Positions 1 to 13,339 of a stretch of 64,000 nucleotides of DNA are shown here, in pieces; within the stretch, counting starts at the first letter, position 1; each line of letters starts with the position of its first letter. The translations under genes were made by a program, and so were the position numbers. The stretch is from assembly GCA_050084515.1 (NCBI GenBank), contig CM114272.1:36084001-36148000 (forward strand), given 5' to 3'. The notes under the pieces were generated by a model. It saw only the letters and a program-made list of their open reading frames with translations, was not told the origin of the DNA and did not search any database. This DNA is from Blasia pusilla. Taxonomy: Eukaryota; Marchantiophyta; Marchantiopsida; Blasiales.

Positions 1-2413
1 AAAAATCCTTAAAGGGTTTGAAAAATCATATGAGAAGTGGAAGAGAAAAAAGCATATCGATTGGATTAAGAGATATTTAAAGCTATGAAGGTATAAAAAT
101 CAGTTCTATTGACACTTTAAAACATTGAATGAATATCTTAAATTCCTTTGTTAAATTCATGCAAAAACTCTCTTATAATGTTCTAATCATTCACTTGTTT
201 CATTTGTTTAAAACTTTGCCATGATTTCAATTAAAAAAGAAAATTTATATCTATCCTTTAAATATATTTGAAAAAAACATCGAGAAAAAAGAATCAAAGA
301 ACTCATAAAGAGAAAAAGGGGGGATTTTAAAAAAAAAAGATAAATAACCTCAATTGACCATAATGAAAGGAAAAGGGGAAATTTACCTTTGAACTAGCCT
401 CATAAATATATTTTTTAATTCATAAACTCAAAAAATAAAATGGATTTTTTGGGAAATTATTTTCCATTAATGGAATCCTTACAATGTGAGGACACTCTGA
501 AAATTAACCCACCACGTTAAAATATGCAACTCAAACATTGAATTCAAGAACTTGTGAATATAATGGATGGAATACAATAAGAACCTACCTTGAATCACTA
601 AGATTCAGCTAGATACCACGAGAGTCTTAAATATGTTCCCAGTGTGGTGGTAGATGTGTGTCAGAAAATTGTCACGTTACAAGTTCTGACCTCCTTGCAA
701 TTGGGTGGAGAAATTTGTGAAGCTTTTTTATTGGAATGCCACCACCTATGCATTATGAAATGCAACCTACTGGGGGAGATGTCAATACTTGCCAATATCA
801 AAAGTAGATCCATATCCCATCTTATTTCTTGGCTTATTTCCCCTTTTTGTACGTGGACGAAAAGAAGGTTATCCAATAAGTAGGATAAAAAAATTATTTT
901 TAGATCCCAAAGAGTTGACTCTCTAGTCTTTCCAAGGAAGTCAACTTGGGGGAAAAAGGAATATCTTCTACTTTTTCTTAAGGGTGTGGATCTTCTCTTT
1001 ACAAATTTTGCTGCATATGATGCTTCTCTCGGGGGTTGGGCTCAAGGGGCATCTATTCTTAGTCTTTTATTAGAGATGCTCCTCTCTTACTAGAGTATTT
1101 TCCCATGTAAGCAAGGGTTATTTTCACGTATTATCTTCTTCAATACCACGTAGAGTTTTTGTTCTTGTAGAAGTGAAGATATTTCTTTTGACTCTTCTCA
1201 CTTGCTTATCTCAAGTTAGTTAGGGTTGGAAGCCCATGATGAGATATTGACCCAAAGCAATTAGGCCCAATATATTTAATGGAGATATCAACTTTATAGA
1301 TATGTGCTTATATATGTTCTTGTTGTTACAAGAAGGTATGCTCATGGATGGACGCTCATGACTCATCCCATCTTTTGAAACTTTGTTTCATGCCAATCTT
1401 CTTGACTACAAAGGATATAGAATTGGTTTATTTTCCCCCAACCATGTGTAGTCAGTCTACTATTTTGTGGATATTGGCGGAGCTTGGGCTATCGTGTTGT
1501 AAATTTAGCATACTTTCCAAAAGAAGATGAGAGAAGGGTATATCCTAATGTTGTATGGCATATTCTATTTATTATTTCTCGGGACCTCGAATTGATTCCA
1601 TAAGCAAATAGAATGACTCTATTCCATCAGAAGCGACATATTATATTTGACACATAAAGATTATGTGGTTGTGGGTGACGTGGGAGTTATAAATCACTTG
1701 GAAAAGTCAGTAAGAACACACAAGGTGGTACGAGGGAGATTTAAGGAGTGGTGATGGTGGTTGCAACAATAAGAAGATTCAAGTGTAGATTCATCTCATG
1801 AAGGACATTGCTTTTTCATATTAGATATAGATATTTATGGGCCTTCATGTGAGAGGTTTCTTCTCCTTGTGTTTGGTTTTGGCCTTAGAGTTCATTGACT
1901 CTTTGAGTCTTCCCTTGTTATACTCTTTATAGCTTTTCCTATCCACTTTTATTCCAACTCTGTTTTCTTTGTTCTTTTGCTTATTGATGACTTTTCTTTA
2001 TACAACCTTGTTTCAAACAACATTATTTCTTTTTCCATGAGTCTTTAAAAAAAGGAATCTGAAACAAATTAATTGATGTAATTATGAGTAATAGAAAGTA
2101 AAAAGGGGCAAAACGTGCAAGATATTTTGATTCTCTAGTGTTTTCCCCCTATCCATTTACAATTAATCATGATCCTTGACATAAGGTCATAATTTGTGTA
2201 GTTGGTTTTTCACCTATGTATCTCAACCTCATATATTGAGATTAGAGGTTGAAAAATTAACCAATACAATAAAATCCATGCACGTGGCCATGCCCATCCT
2301 TTTATGATTGTGTTAGGATGATATATAGGCCCAACTTTCTAATTTTAAACTTCTCTATGTTGTGGATGTAGAAGGTGGACTACCATAGAAATAAAATTTG
2401 CCATTTCTTGTGA

Positions 2414-2492
2414 TTTAAAGTACATATAGTCCACCTTAAAGTTCAACTACAAAGAGAAGGTGAACTTTAAGGTGGACTATATTTACTTTAAA
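2414..2492. repeat. Long inverted repeat (hairpin), about 35-bp arms
   Basis: The arms are 2414-2448 and 2458-2492. They match at about 33 of 35 positions and are separated by a 9-bp loop. The arms contain the block AGTCCACCTTAAAGTTCA. It could be a foldback MITE remnant or a small-RNA-type hairpin. No target-site duplication is evident. Confidence 0.7.
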
Positions 2493-4550
2493 TAAAAAAT
2501 GACTTAAAAGAAATATTACTGATATTCATATTTGAAGTTTTATACTTTGAAACTTTGCCAAATATCCCTAGCTTGAAAATTTTGAAAGAAAGAGAATCTA
2601 GCAAATGCTACCTAGCAAAAGACAACGCTACATAGCTTCAAAACATCACATCTCTCATAGGTGCTTCTAATTCTAGAGGCTTATCTTTGCCTAGTAATCT
2701 ATACTATTATTTGCGTTGTCCCTTCTCTTTGTTATACGTTATTTGTGTCATTTGGTTACTCATGTGTCTTCTTCTAATTGGACAGGAAAGTCATTCATTG
2801 AAAATTTCCCATGGGCTAAACATTATGAACATTCATAAGAGGTCGTAGTGAACAATGCATGCTAAAAAACACTCACTTTGTGTAGCACTACTAGGTGCCT
2901 AATGCATGGCACACAACGGTAACATGCAATTGAATACTAGTATAGGTTACTAGTTAGGACCCATAAGGGATCATGCGATGTATGGATCCCTATATGCATT
3001 CTCCTTACAATTTATCCCCCCTCCAAAACCAATTTCTCAATATATTCTTTACTCGCCAACATTTTTATCCGCCACTCCTCTTTTTTAGAATAACTTAAAA
3101 GCGTAATCACAAAGGAAATTTGTTACAAATTTATGGGTTGACATTTTAGAAAGCACTCTTCATATATTTAGGATACTTGTTTTTCCTTATTTAAATTTGA
3201 TTATTTCAATTTTAAATCATTGGTCAAATTTCAATAATGAAAAATAATTTATTCCAATGAATATTTTGGAAATCCTTCATTTCACGATAGTAGGACAAAA
3301 TATTGCTTCCAATATATCCTCTTTTAGACAAATATTCCACTACTAAAATAGGAAGATATTTCAATCTTCCATCCATAATTTGCTCGATCTTCCCATTTTC
3401 CGTTATGTACTCTAACTTCATTTTAGTTTTGTACTCCAGTAATATTTCATTATTATGGTCTTTATATGAAGGTTGCATGTGGAAAAAGTCCATATTCGCG
3501 GACGTATGCCCGTCCTATGGAAGGATCTGTTCATGTTGGCCCCAGCTCCCCCTTCTTTCTCATATATCCCTCCCACTTGCCTCCATGCCTCTGGCTTGTC
3601 TTCCACCACGAGCTATAAGTGTGGGCCTCACCTCTTGCGACCCATATCCGCACTTGTCCGCCATGTCCACCTTAGGGACAGACTTATCTATTTTTTGTGC
3701 AATCGTGCTTTATGTTTAGGCTACTTTAAAATTAACTCTTCTAGATGAATTGGGTACTAACAAAAAAATGTAAAGCTTGTTGGGCATGTCTAGATGCTTA
3801 AGTGTGCTATGTGTTAGCTCCCTACACCGTATGATGTCAGCGGTTTCTAAAGATTTTGAGCTTTTGTGTGTTTTTCCATTAATTCTTGATATTGCATTAT
3901 AGTTGTGGTTTTTCTCATTGGTATTGCACAAGTTTTGGAATATGTCTTTCAATTGAATCTATTAACCAAAACTAGTGTGAATAATTAAGTGATACTTTTG
4001 ATGTTTGGTCCCTAATCTCGTCTGCTTATCCACATAAGCAACTTCATCTCTACGCTTGTGCTCGCTCCGAGGCATACGAAATCGCTTCTAAGGTTCCTTT
4101 CCACCATTGAAGTAGTTTATGTACTTCTTCATGAATCATAGTGATAATAACTATGTTAGTGGAAGTGTGTGTTCATCGTTGAGTGTCCTTATTGTACACG
4201 TTCCTTTAGAGAAATTTCTTTAGATCATGATTCTTTTGCTAAAGAGAACAATATGCCCGACAACTATACTACCTGAGCTTGATATCATCTACTATTCACT
4301 TCCATTTCCATCTCTCATTCACTCATTCACACCCTAGCTGACGTTGGAGAAGAACGAGTCACTCTCATTCCTGCTCAATCTCCACTATAGCATTGGGATT
4401 TATCTCTTGTGGTATTACTGCTACCACAATCTTCAAGGTTTTGTCATTTTATCACTTTGCAAGTTGCGTAAATTACACGTTGGACTAGGTTTACTTTTTC
4501 CTTGGATTGCATTCTCTTAGGAAGGACAATGTCGCGACACTTCACAATTT

Positions 4551-4699
4551 GAAACCTTGCCTCACATCTTAATCCCTTCGAAGTGTTACTTGTATCTCTC
4601 ACTAATTTTTTTCATTATTGATTTTCTTTGATGTGAAACCTTGCCTCACATCTTAATCCCTTCGAAGTGTTATTTGTATCTCTCACTAATTTTTTTTAA
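4551..4699. repeat. Tandem duplication with 84-bp period
   Basis: Two near-identical blocks start at 4551 and 4635, each beginning GAAACCTTGCCTCACATC and running into CTCTCACTAATTTTT. The second copy is slightly truncated. It looks like a recent local duplication with no coding content. Confidence 0.8.
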
Positions 4700-7600
4700 T
4701 TCTTGATTTTTGATTGAGGTACTTGACCCACCTTATACTCGATGCAACTTTTCTGCTATCCTTAGACATTGTCAACCATCTAGAGAGCAAATAGGATGTA
4801 TCGCATTGTGTTAATGGAGCATTTAAAATTATCAAAATATTATTAGGAGAGGGTCTAGGTTACTAATTTGGTTGCATGCCTACTGTGACCACATTGAGAC
4901 GATGTCTATCATATTTTTTTGCGTGCAAATAAATGTAGAATCACATACTCAATGCCACTCGGTTCCTAGGTATATGCAATACTCTTCTCAATCAACTCTA
5001 ACTCGATCAAGCTTGTGCATGCACACACACACTCTCTCTAATGATCTATAGGGTTTAGGAACCCAACTAGCTCCTCGTTGCTACCTCTCCCCATGAATGA
5101 TCAAGATTAGCCTTTCAAACAGGATCTACGATGAGACCAGTACGACCATTGTACGTGTTGGGATATTCCTTACTCGGCTAGTGTATGGATTTTCCATAAT
5201 GAGGTCCATTTTATGTCCACACTTATCATGTCTCCCAATTCAATATCTTCTTCTTTCATGGCTGCCATCAACTCCCCTTTCCTTCTCATCTCCATAGTCA
5301 AATCAAATAATCCTTTTTCCTTTGTCATTTTTCTCTTATCAACATTACGACTGTCGTATCACCTCTCATGTTTAACATCCCCAATTATGCTCTCACCTTT
5401 GTTAACACAATCATAGCCTCTCATGCTTGTAATTCCCACATCTCTTATAATCTCTATCAGCAAAGTCATATCTCGCATGGTGTTTGTTGTCCCTTACTAC
5501 CTTCCCATATTTTATATCATGATCACCTTCCTTCCCATGCATATCTTCATGCATTTGTCTCTTATTATCTTCATCCATGTTCTCAATATTTTCATATCTA
5601 TCATTCCTAGTTTTGTATGTATTATCCCTAAAAAAAAATTTCTCATTGTTGTTGTTTCGATGATTCTTCTTCTCATACTCTTATTGTATTAGAACATCAT
5701 CTTCTTTAAGGCCTTTGTTCGGTTCCATTCATATAGGGTTTCAGGCATTGGTTAATACTCCAAGAGTTCTATCGATGGTGATTACCTTCCCGAAAATGCA
5801 ATCCTATCAAAGATTTTCACCTTTTGGAAACTCTCAAAGACATTGAACGATGCTCGTATTATTGGATGATTTTTTTAGCGTACTTCTCTTGTATATAAAA
5901 AAACTACACTAATAACAATGTTCCGGTTCAGTGTTCTATTTTCATGAAACGTCTTCATTTGACAACCTATCATGTTACGTAGTACTATCTCACTGCAAGG
6001 TTCTTCCCTCTTGTCTTAGCATCAATAACTCATGCAAAAAAAATCATCATTCCTATGATCCAATATATAACTTAACAAGGAAATCACAACACTCCTTGCA
6101 AAGAAACAACACTTTGACTTCTATCCACACTAGTAGGAGAGAAGTGCCATATTCAATGATCCTTAGTGAGACTCGCATGCAACTCTAAAGGCAAACAACA
6201 CGTAGTAAGCATACATTCTCCAAAAAATAGCTTGCAGACTTATCGCCTACCATTGTATATTTGCTGAAAAATTATTCTCACAATGGCAAGCCTCTATAAA
6301 GACTACAAATTTCTACTTGAACTAGCAAATTCCATCTGTTGGTCTTGTCATTCTTTCTTCTATTGTAATCAACAGTATTCTAAAATCATCCCAGGATAAG
6401 GGACAAGTTACACATAGTATGTCCTTTGGTCCTTACCAAGACATAACTTATTCATTGCCCATATATAGAAGCAATGCTTCTTATATCTTTGAAAATGGTT
6501 GTCTCTTCTTTAGGCAAGAAGCCAACTACAAGGAACCTTTCCTAACAGACTCATCAGGCTTATTCACTGATATGAGGTTAACCATTGAAACATATATATT
6601 CCCTTTTCTCTTCCCCTATCTCTGATGATTCTTTACAAGTATTGTCCAATTATATAAAGTCGAGATCAAAACAACTATTCAACCGTTCCTCTCTCACTAT
6701 ACAAACTATATGCTATGGTTATGCACAAATTAAGATATTCCACTTCTCTCACTTCGTCAAATTAATTGTTCATTTTTAACATAGATCTTGACAAATTAAG
6801 AAGAGATAAGCCCAAACTTCTAGAGGAAGACTTACATTACAGTTTATTAACATACTCTATCAACCCTTAACTACCTGGAACTCCAACTTGGCACTATAGG
6901 CATCAAAGTGAAGTACGTCTTATTTTCTTTCATACCTTAATTTCAAAATAGCAACAATATTCTTAGTTTATTGATACTATTTCAAATCTATTAAAATTTC
7001 ATGTATCTAGAAAGAAGCTTTATACTATAAAGAAATTGATTTCAAGGAGACATCCCTCGCCAAATCCTAGGGAAATAGATTGTTTATAATGGCCTATGGT
7101 GGAATTTTCCTTCATTAGCGTAAGATCCTAGTCCATGAGTTCCATCTCCCTCTTCACATGGTCCTTGATTTGACGAATTGCAAGGCATCATATTTAATTA
7201 ATAGAATGAAGTTAGCTCATTCCAATTGTGAGCTTCCTCGGTTCACACCATCCACGCCAAATAATGACATTCCTCGTATTTTATGCGTCCTCTTCGTCCT
7301 GAATGAATCCAACCGATTGCCTTGCGTCAAGGCTTCCATCACCGAAGGAAGGTCTAGAGGCCTACAAGCACGATTTTTTTAATACAAGTTCCAATTCTTC
7401 TTCATTTCGATGAACTTAGTGCCACAACTAGTACCTCTCTTACGCCTTCTATTTTTTCTTACTTTGAACCCAATATTAGTGTTACATCCCCTCAGAAGCA
7501 TAAATACACTCAATACTACCAAGTAAGCATGTCCTTCCATTCTCTACAACATGTGTTATGCAACACACTTTCATTTTCTCTTTCAATATGCATTTCCATA

Positions 7601-7845
7601 AATTTATCTTACATCTTGCATGTATTTCAAGTACAACATCTCACATACATATACAATTGCAAGTTTTTTTTGTTCAACAAACATACAATGGTTGAAAAAT
7701 ACTATAATATTTTATGCTTCATCTTTCACCAAGAAGATGATGCATCCATTAGATATGTTTTCTAAATGTTTTTACCAATAAGGATACATTTAAATTTTAC
7801 TAAAAAATGTTCTACTTACTCTTCAAATCAATAACTTTTTTATCA

Positions 7846-8187
7846 TGTCTTTTAGGACATATCAATGAGTTTTGGTAGAGCACACTCGAGGTGATGGGAG
7901 GACATCCTCAAGACCTCAAGGATGACCTTCTTAAGCTTTGGGTAGCTTGAGAGAAAATTTTTTCTTTCGAGAGCTTTGGTATTTCGAGAGCCAAGGAGAT
8001 AACTTAAGAACATAGGTTACCATGAAGAGAGTTTGTGAGAAGGGAAGGAGATCGGAGGTATACCCAAAGAGAGGGTGTGTTGGAGCTCATTCTCTCTTTG
8101 TTGAACCTCTTTACATGAGGTGGAAGAGTTATGGTCCTCTTTGCCTTATGATTAATCCAAGCCTTTCATCACGATTGCTGGGTTGGT

Positions 8188-8258
<71 letters not shown>

Positions 8259-8418
8259 TGAGAGATGGAGTTATGAATGACCTTGACTTATTGGAGATGT
8301 TTTGGTATACAATTGTCTTGATGTTTAGATGCTAAAAGTGAGTATGATATCTTGTGTGTTTGCGTTTATATTTGGTGACGACGATTTATATTATGTAGCA
8401 ATATGTATGTGCATAACA
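7846..8418 (+). mobile_element. Diverged solo LTR of the methyltransferase-retrotransposon family
   Basis: The block aligns along its length with the LTR at 9246-9890 (reverse complement). It shares the TGTC...TTTTAGGA start, the AGAGCCAAGGAG block, GGTTACCATG, CTCATTCTCTCTTTGTTGAACCTCTT and an end resembling GTGCATAACA. No internal coding region or second LTR adjoins it, so it is probably a solo LTR left by recombination. Divergence and an expanded GA tract suggest it is old. No clear target duplication is seen. Confidence 0.7.
8193..8258. repeat. (GA)n microsatellite inside the LTR relic
   Basis: About 30 GA units. The tract sits exactly where other LTR copies have a short GAGAGAGAG core, so it grew from an LTR-encoded seed. 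Confidence 0.95.
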
Positions 8419-9245
8419 ACTCTCTTATCACTCTATATATTTCCATTGGCACATCAACAATTGTCATGTATATTCAAAGCAATTGAGTTGATGCACACAC
8501 ACTATTATGAAATATGAGACTTGTAGCCCAAGTTGTAGAAAATTGCTAAAGAAGCATAATTGGTGGAAAACAGCTCTCACACTCACACACCACCATGGAG
8601 AACAAAATTTTTGCAATCAGAGAATGAATGGAGACTGGTCCTATGTCAATTATATAGGGTATGTACAAGAAACCCTAAGCCTAATCTTAACCATAGTATC
8701 GAGTTAAACTAACTATGATTAATTAATCATAGTTAAGATAATCGCACTTAACTAACTAACCAAGATTAAGCTTTCCTACTTCGTGTGAGTACCAAATGTA
8801 GCAGTTCAGGTGTCTCACGAGCTTAATTATAACTCAATCTTCAATACAAGTTACAATACTATTCCACTTTTGAGTTTTTTGTAGGACTCTTGTTACTCTC
8901 TTGCATGGTTATAATATTCATTTATGATCCTTCTCCTATCTATTTCATAGATTAATGCTTTTTAGATTCAATACTTATATCATTTATAGAATTTTTGCAT
9001 TTTAACTCCAACCTTTCTCAATTTATTTTCACCCGATTTGCTTATGTATTCTTAATGTCTGGACTGCACATTTCCTACTTGTTATGCTCAATACACTTAT
9101 TTTAGTATTCTACTTCATAGTCACTTGCAAGTTTGAGTGGAAAGACCCATTACTAACATTTACTGTTGTTAGTTTTGACCATTCATTGCTCTATATTTAA
9201 CACTGCTAACTAAACTCTTTCCTAACACAAACCTTATGTTATGTT
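8419..9245. other. Gene-free stretch with a 26-bp perfect palindrome
   Basis: Nothing coding is recognised. A perfect palindrome lies at 8710-8735 (half-site TAACTATGATTAA). The rest is AT-rich spacer between the solo LTR and Copy 1. Confidence 0.6.
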
Positions 9246-9890
9246 TGTCGTGCGCATACACATTGCTACACAACATACATCGCTATCACCGAACACACAC
9301 ACAAACACGCACGATCCCATGCTAACTCATGACATCCAAACAACGAGACAAGAAGTACTAAAATATCTCCAATTAAAGTAAGATCCAATCTTTCTCTACA
9401 CCATCTCACACCATAGCTCTCAAAGGTGTGCACTCTCTCTCATGTCAAACCAAACCCACTCTCCTAATGAGAGGCTTGGGTTACACTCACAAGGCAAGGG
9501 ACCATAGCTCCGCCGCCTCATGCCAAGAGGTTCAACAAAGAGAGAATGAGCTCTCAAGCTCTCTCTCTCCTTGAGGTATACCCTTCATCTCTCCTAAGCT
9601 CTCTCCATGGTAACCTATTCTCCAAAGTCACCTCCTTGGGTCTTGAACCTGATGTAAGAGGTCAAGGGCCTCTTACCAAAAATATAAAGTTGATCATATA
9701 CTCAAAATGACACTTACCTAAAATAGTAAGTTCTTCAATATGGCTCCCAATGAGCTGAAACGAACGGAAAACCTGTTCTCTCAGGTTTTCCGGGGCCTCA
9801 GTAGGTCATCCTCGACCTACTGAGCGTGTCCTCCACTACTCACGAAGACACTCTACTAGATCTCACCGATCTATCCTAAAAGATGTGACA
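9246..9890 (-). repeat. Copy 1 3' LTR (645 bp)
   Basis: On the minus strand it starts TGTCACATCTTTTAGGATAG and ends TGCGCACGACA, giving TG...CA ends within a short TGTC/GACA inverted repeat. The same sequence recurs at 19387-20041, 48364-48980 and, in part, 58766-59277, which defines the LTR. Internal landmarks are a hairpin (ACCTGAGAGAACAGGTT) and a GAGAGA tract. Confidence 0.85.
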
Positions 9891-9892
9891 GT

Positions 9893-10031
9893 TGTCGTGC
9901 GTATACACATCGCTACACAACATACATCGCTGTCACCGAACACACACACAAACACGCACGATCCCATGCTAATTCATGGCATCCAAACAACGAGACAAGA
10001 AGTACTAAAATATCTCCAATCGCCCCCCTAA
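9893..10031 (-). other. Extra copy of the LTR tail plus polypurine tract
   Basis: Positions 9893-10019 repeat the last ~127 bp of the LTR, separated from the complete 3' LTR by 2 bp. Directly upstream (minus strand) is a purine run TTAGGGGGGCG (10021-10031), which looks like the polypurine tract. The same arrangement exists in Copy 3 (56406-56545), so it is a family trait and not a local accident. Confidence 0.65.
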
Positions 10032-10295
10032 CTAGTGGTTAGGTCCCTCTAACTCAAGATAGCCATCTATCCCTACCCACCATGACATACATCTCTTGGA
10101 CGCTAAGAGCAAGAAGGCCGGGTGCTCATGTGGCCCCATCGTTCGTCGCCTTCCTGTCATCCATATCACAGAAAAAGTCGGAATCGAAACCCACCTAGTA
10201 TCTCCTGTATGTACATATTGGACATCCATCGTCCCCAAGGAACCCTAGTGAGAGGTGGCGTCACACATGCCATATGCCAACCTCTCGAACATCCA

Positions 10296-11652
10296 TCACA
10301 GACTAGCATCGAGGCCGCACCACGGGCAGAACCACACAACATACAACGTGTATGTTGTATGTTGCCACCCTAAACGCAAGCTTGCAAGAACTACTGCTAA
10401 GCTTGGATCTACTGTACCATCAATGTTAGGAAGGTGACATGACGCACAATTACGCACATGGTCCTTCCATACCATACCATCGCGTCCCTCCTGCAAGAGA
10501 ACACCGGATGGCAAAACGTCACGAACTCCTAGGATTTTGCGCCCTACAGTCATATCAAACGTCGTCGGTGCCATCTTGTGCAAGTAGACATAGTCTCCTT
10601 GATGAAACCTCCGGATATTTGATCGATAACCACCATCCCGAATAGTCGCATACCTCAACGTATCCCGATGCTGCGCAATTTCCAAGTCCTCGAACGCCAT
10701 GGGCATCATTCTCTGAAACAACTCAGCCCTCTTAGAACATGCTCACATCCATACATCTGGGTCATCAAGGTCCAACATCTCACCAACATCTCGACGAATG
10801 GACGTAGGTAAATCTGGCTCTCGGCCATAAAGTAGCAAGTACAGTGAAAAAGACGCTAAGGATGCCTACCTGCTGAATGTGTATCCCATCGCCAACCAGG
10901 GCAACTGGAGGTCCCAATCTCTTAGGTGACCTCTCCGCAAGCCATACTTGGGTAAACCCCTCTTCACCGTCTGTAGAACTCTCTCCAATAATCCATCCGT
11001 CTTATGATGATCTCGCAAAGTCGTGCGATGGTCGATCAACGCCTGATCACTCAAGGCCTGGAACTCACCGCAAAACTCAGTACCCTGCTCTGTCAACATC
11101 TCAGCCGGTGCGCCATAATGACTCAACACTTTGTCAAGGAAGGCATAGGCTACTCCCTCACTCGCTTTGTCACGAAATGCAACCAACTTGATCCACTTCG
11201 AGAAGTACTCGACCATCACCAACACGTTACGATTGTGACGCTTTGTCAAAGGCAAAGGTCCTGAAAAAATCCAAACTCCATCTATATCCTAAGCCCATGA
11301 TCGGTAATGGATGCAACTGTGGAGTCGGAGCATTGAACGATGCTCGGACCCAATCACACACCATGCATCTAGCAACAAACTGCTAAACGTCAGTCTGCAT
11401 GCCTCGCCACCAATACTGAATCTGGAGCAAGCTATACGTCCGCTTCAGCCCAAAGTGACCCAACTCCTCGTGGGCATGCTGCACTAGTCGTGCTCTCTGC
11501 GAAGGATGCGGCACTACGCGTATTGTGCCATCCTCCCAAACCCTCAAAACATGTGTCCCCTCCCAACAGAACCCTCTAGCCCGCTGTAGGATTTGATTGC
11601 CGCTCTCTAGCACCCACGGTGCTCGCAACGCTGCCAGTCTGAAGGTACTCAA
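10296..11652 (-). pseudogene. Integrase of Copy 1 (decayed)
   Basis: Integrase inserts the cDNA into the host chromosome. The N-terminal HHCC zinc domain is readable: HAHEELGHFGLKR, then CMVC around 11355. The core follows (WSLDF, then FSGPLPLTKRH, with a frameshift in a T6 run near 11265). Later come VEYFSKWIKLVAF, a TEQGTEF block where TDQGTEF is usual (second catalytic Asp replaced by Glu), and the third acidic block GLLERVLQTVKRGL. The C-terminal part (10296-10721) contains FHQGDYVYL and LPSGVLLQEGRDGMVWKDH. Stops at about 11384, 10866 and 10742 break the frame. I see no chromodomain. Confidence 0.85.
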
Positions 11653-13287
11653 AGACTACTCCATCATCATGAATATCTTGGCCATCTGTCGTCTCCTCAT
11701 TGGCCTCGGGATCCAAGGACTCTCCACTAGACCTCACCATCCAAGTCTCCACACTCTGGCTCTCCATAGCCAACATGCCTAAATAGAGTGATGCGTGCCA
11801 TCTTCATCACTCTCTCCATGCCATCGAGCTCCAGTCGCATCTCGCTGACTCAGGCATGGGTTACAACTCAACCCATCTGCATCCTAGTTGAGCATCCCAG
11901 GTCTATATACCACCTGAAAATCATACTCCTGCAACAACACAACCCATCTTGCAAGCTTCCCTGTAAGCTTTTCAGACTCCATCAACCACTTCAGTGGTTG
12001 ATTATTAGTGATGATGGTAAAGGGTTGCCGAATAAGTAACACATGAAATGCGCGACAACCCACATTGCAGCCAAGCACTCACCCTCATACGAGCCTCTGC
12101 AACATTGTTCGAGCGGCTAGCGTAAGCCACCACGAACTCTCTACCCTCATCATCATGATGGGTGAGCACCGCTCCAAGCCCCAACATGCTCCAATGTGTG
12201 TGCAATTGGAAAGGACGCCCCCTGATCGGTCTCCTTAAGATGGGCGTGAACGTCAACCTGTCCTTAAGCAACTCAAAGGCTCGCTCATGCTTATCCCCCA
12301 AGTGCCACTCGTAATCCACCTTGGTCACCAAGGTCAGCGGCTTCGCAATCGAACTAAATCCCTTGACGTACCGCCGATAGAAGTTCGCCAATCCCATTAA
12401 TGCGCGAACACGGCTCACATCTGTAGGGTGTGGAATGCGTGAGATAGCCTCTACCTTTGTCTGCTGAACACCAAGGCCCCCTGGGTATATTGTATGATCC
12501 AAATACTCAATCTGGTCGTAGAAGAACTTGCACTTGCCTGGATGTAGCTTCAGCCCATGTTATTGCAATCATCGAAACACCTGCTCTAGATGTCGCTCAT
12601 GCTCCTCAACCGTGGCGCTAAAGACGACAATGTCATCAATATAACACCTAGGAAAATCTAGACCAACCAAGATCCTATCCATGACCCTCTAAAACTCAGC
12701 TACGGCGTTCTTTAACCCAAATAGTAAGAATCGCCACTGGTACAAACAATCCTTCCCGTGAGGATCGATGCCCAAAAATGCCGTCTTTTGGCTATCCTCC
12801 AATTTGATAGGCAGATGATGGTATCCGGCTGGCAAATCCAATGAACTGAAAAAACCTTTGCATGACCAATCGCATCAAAGATCTCCTGAGGGGTGGGCAT
12901 GGCATACCTACCGGACTTCGTATGCCAATTGATAGGTCTGTAATCCCCACACATCCACCTATCCGTCCAGTTGCCATGCACATCCTTCTTGGCGGGCATG
13001 ACAGTGGTAGATGCATACTCCCCATACGACATCTCTACTAGTCCTGGTCCAACCAAGTCCTGGCTCCTACTCTGAATCAAAGCCCTCTCCATATCACTAT
13101 ACCTGTAGGATTGTCGAAAGATCGGCGTATCACTCAACAACTCAATGCGGATCCACGGTCCCTTCAGCGTACCCAAATCCTCCATGCTAAACGCAAAGCA
13201 GCTCTTATAACTCCTGAGGAACTGATGTATTCGGTGCCGCTCTCCTCTTGTCAACTCAAGGCCCATATCGGGCTCCCAAGTCTCCAT
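11653..13287 (-). pseudogene. Reverse transcriptase and RNase H of Copy 1 (decayed)
   Basis: The RT begins with METWEPDMGLELTRGE. It shows SRSQDLVGPGLVE, VMPAKKDVHGNW and CGDYRPINWHTKSGRYAMPTP, then after a frameshift the catalytic CYIDDIVVFS near 12629-12647, followed by LGHTIYPGGLG and ALMGLANFYRRYVKGF. These are standard Ty3/gypsy RT and connection motifs. RNase H starts near FQLHTHWSMLGLGAVL (the first catalytic Asp is His here; Copy 3 keeps TDWS) and continues to VAYASRSNN. At least three frame breaks are present. A similar, slightly cleaner version is in Copy 3. Confidence 0.9.
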
Positions 13288-13339
13288 CGTGACTACGGTA
13301 GGACTCTTCGGGGCGGATATTGGTGGTTGCTATGGTTCA

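Larger units (their letters stand above)
1..7845. other. AT-rich stretch without a recognisable gene
   Basis: No reading frame here resembles a protein I know. The open frames are short (at most about 140 codons), occur in overlapping opposite frames and lack motifs. A run of open frames at 5.1-5.7 kb is C/T-rich and looks compositional. Short duplications and hairpins listed separately suggest old, decayed transposon DNA. I see no tRNA or rRNA. Confidence 0.6.

Noticed and set aside
3303-3748. Overlapping open frames on both strands in the 5' AT-rich region
   Set aside because: Low complexity, no motif, and equal openness on both strands.
5097-5692. Cluster of short plus-strand frames rich in Ser, Leu, Ile and His
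   Set aside because: Explained by C/T-rich composition; no initiation context or homology.
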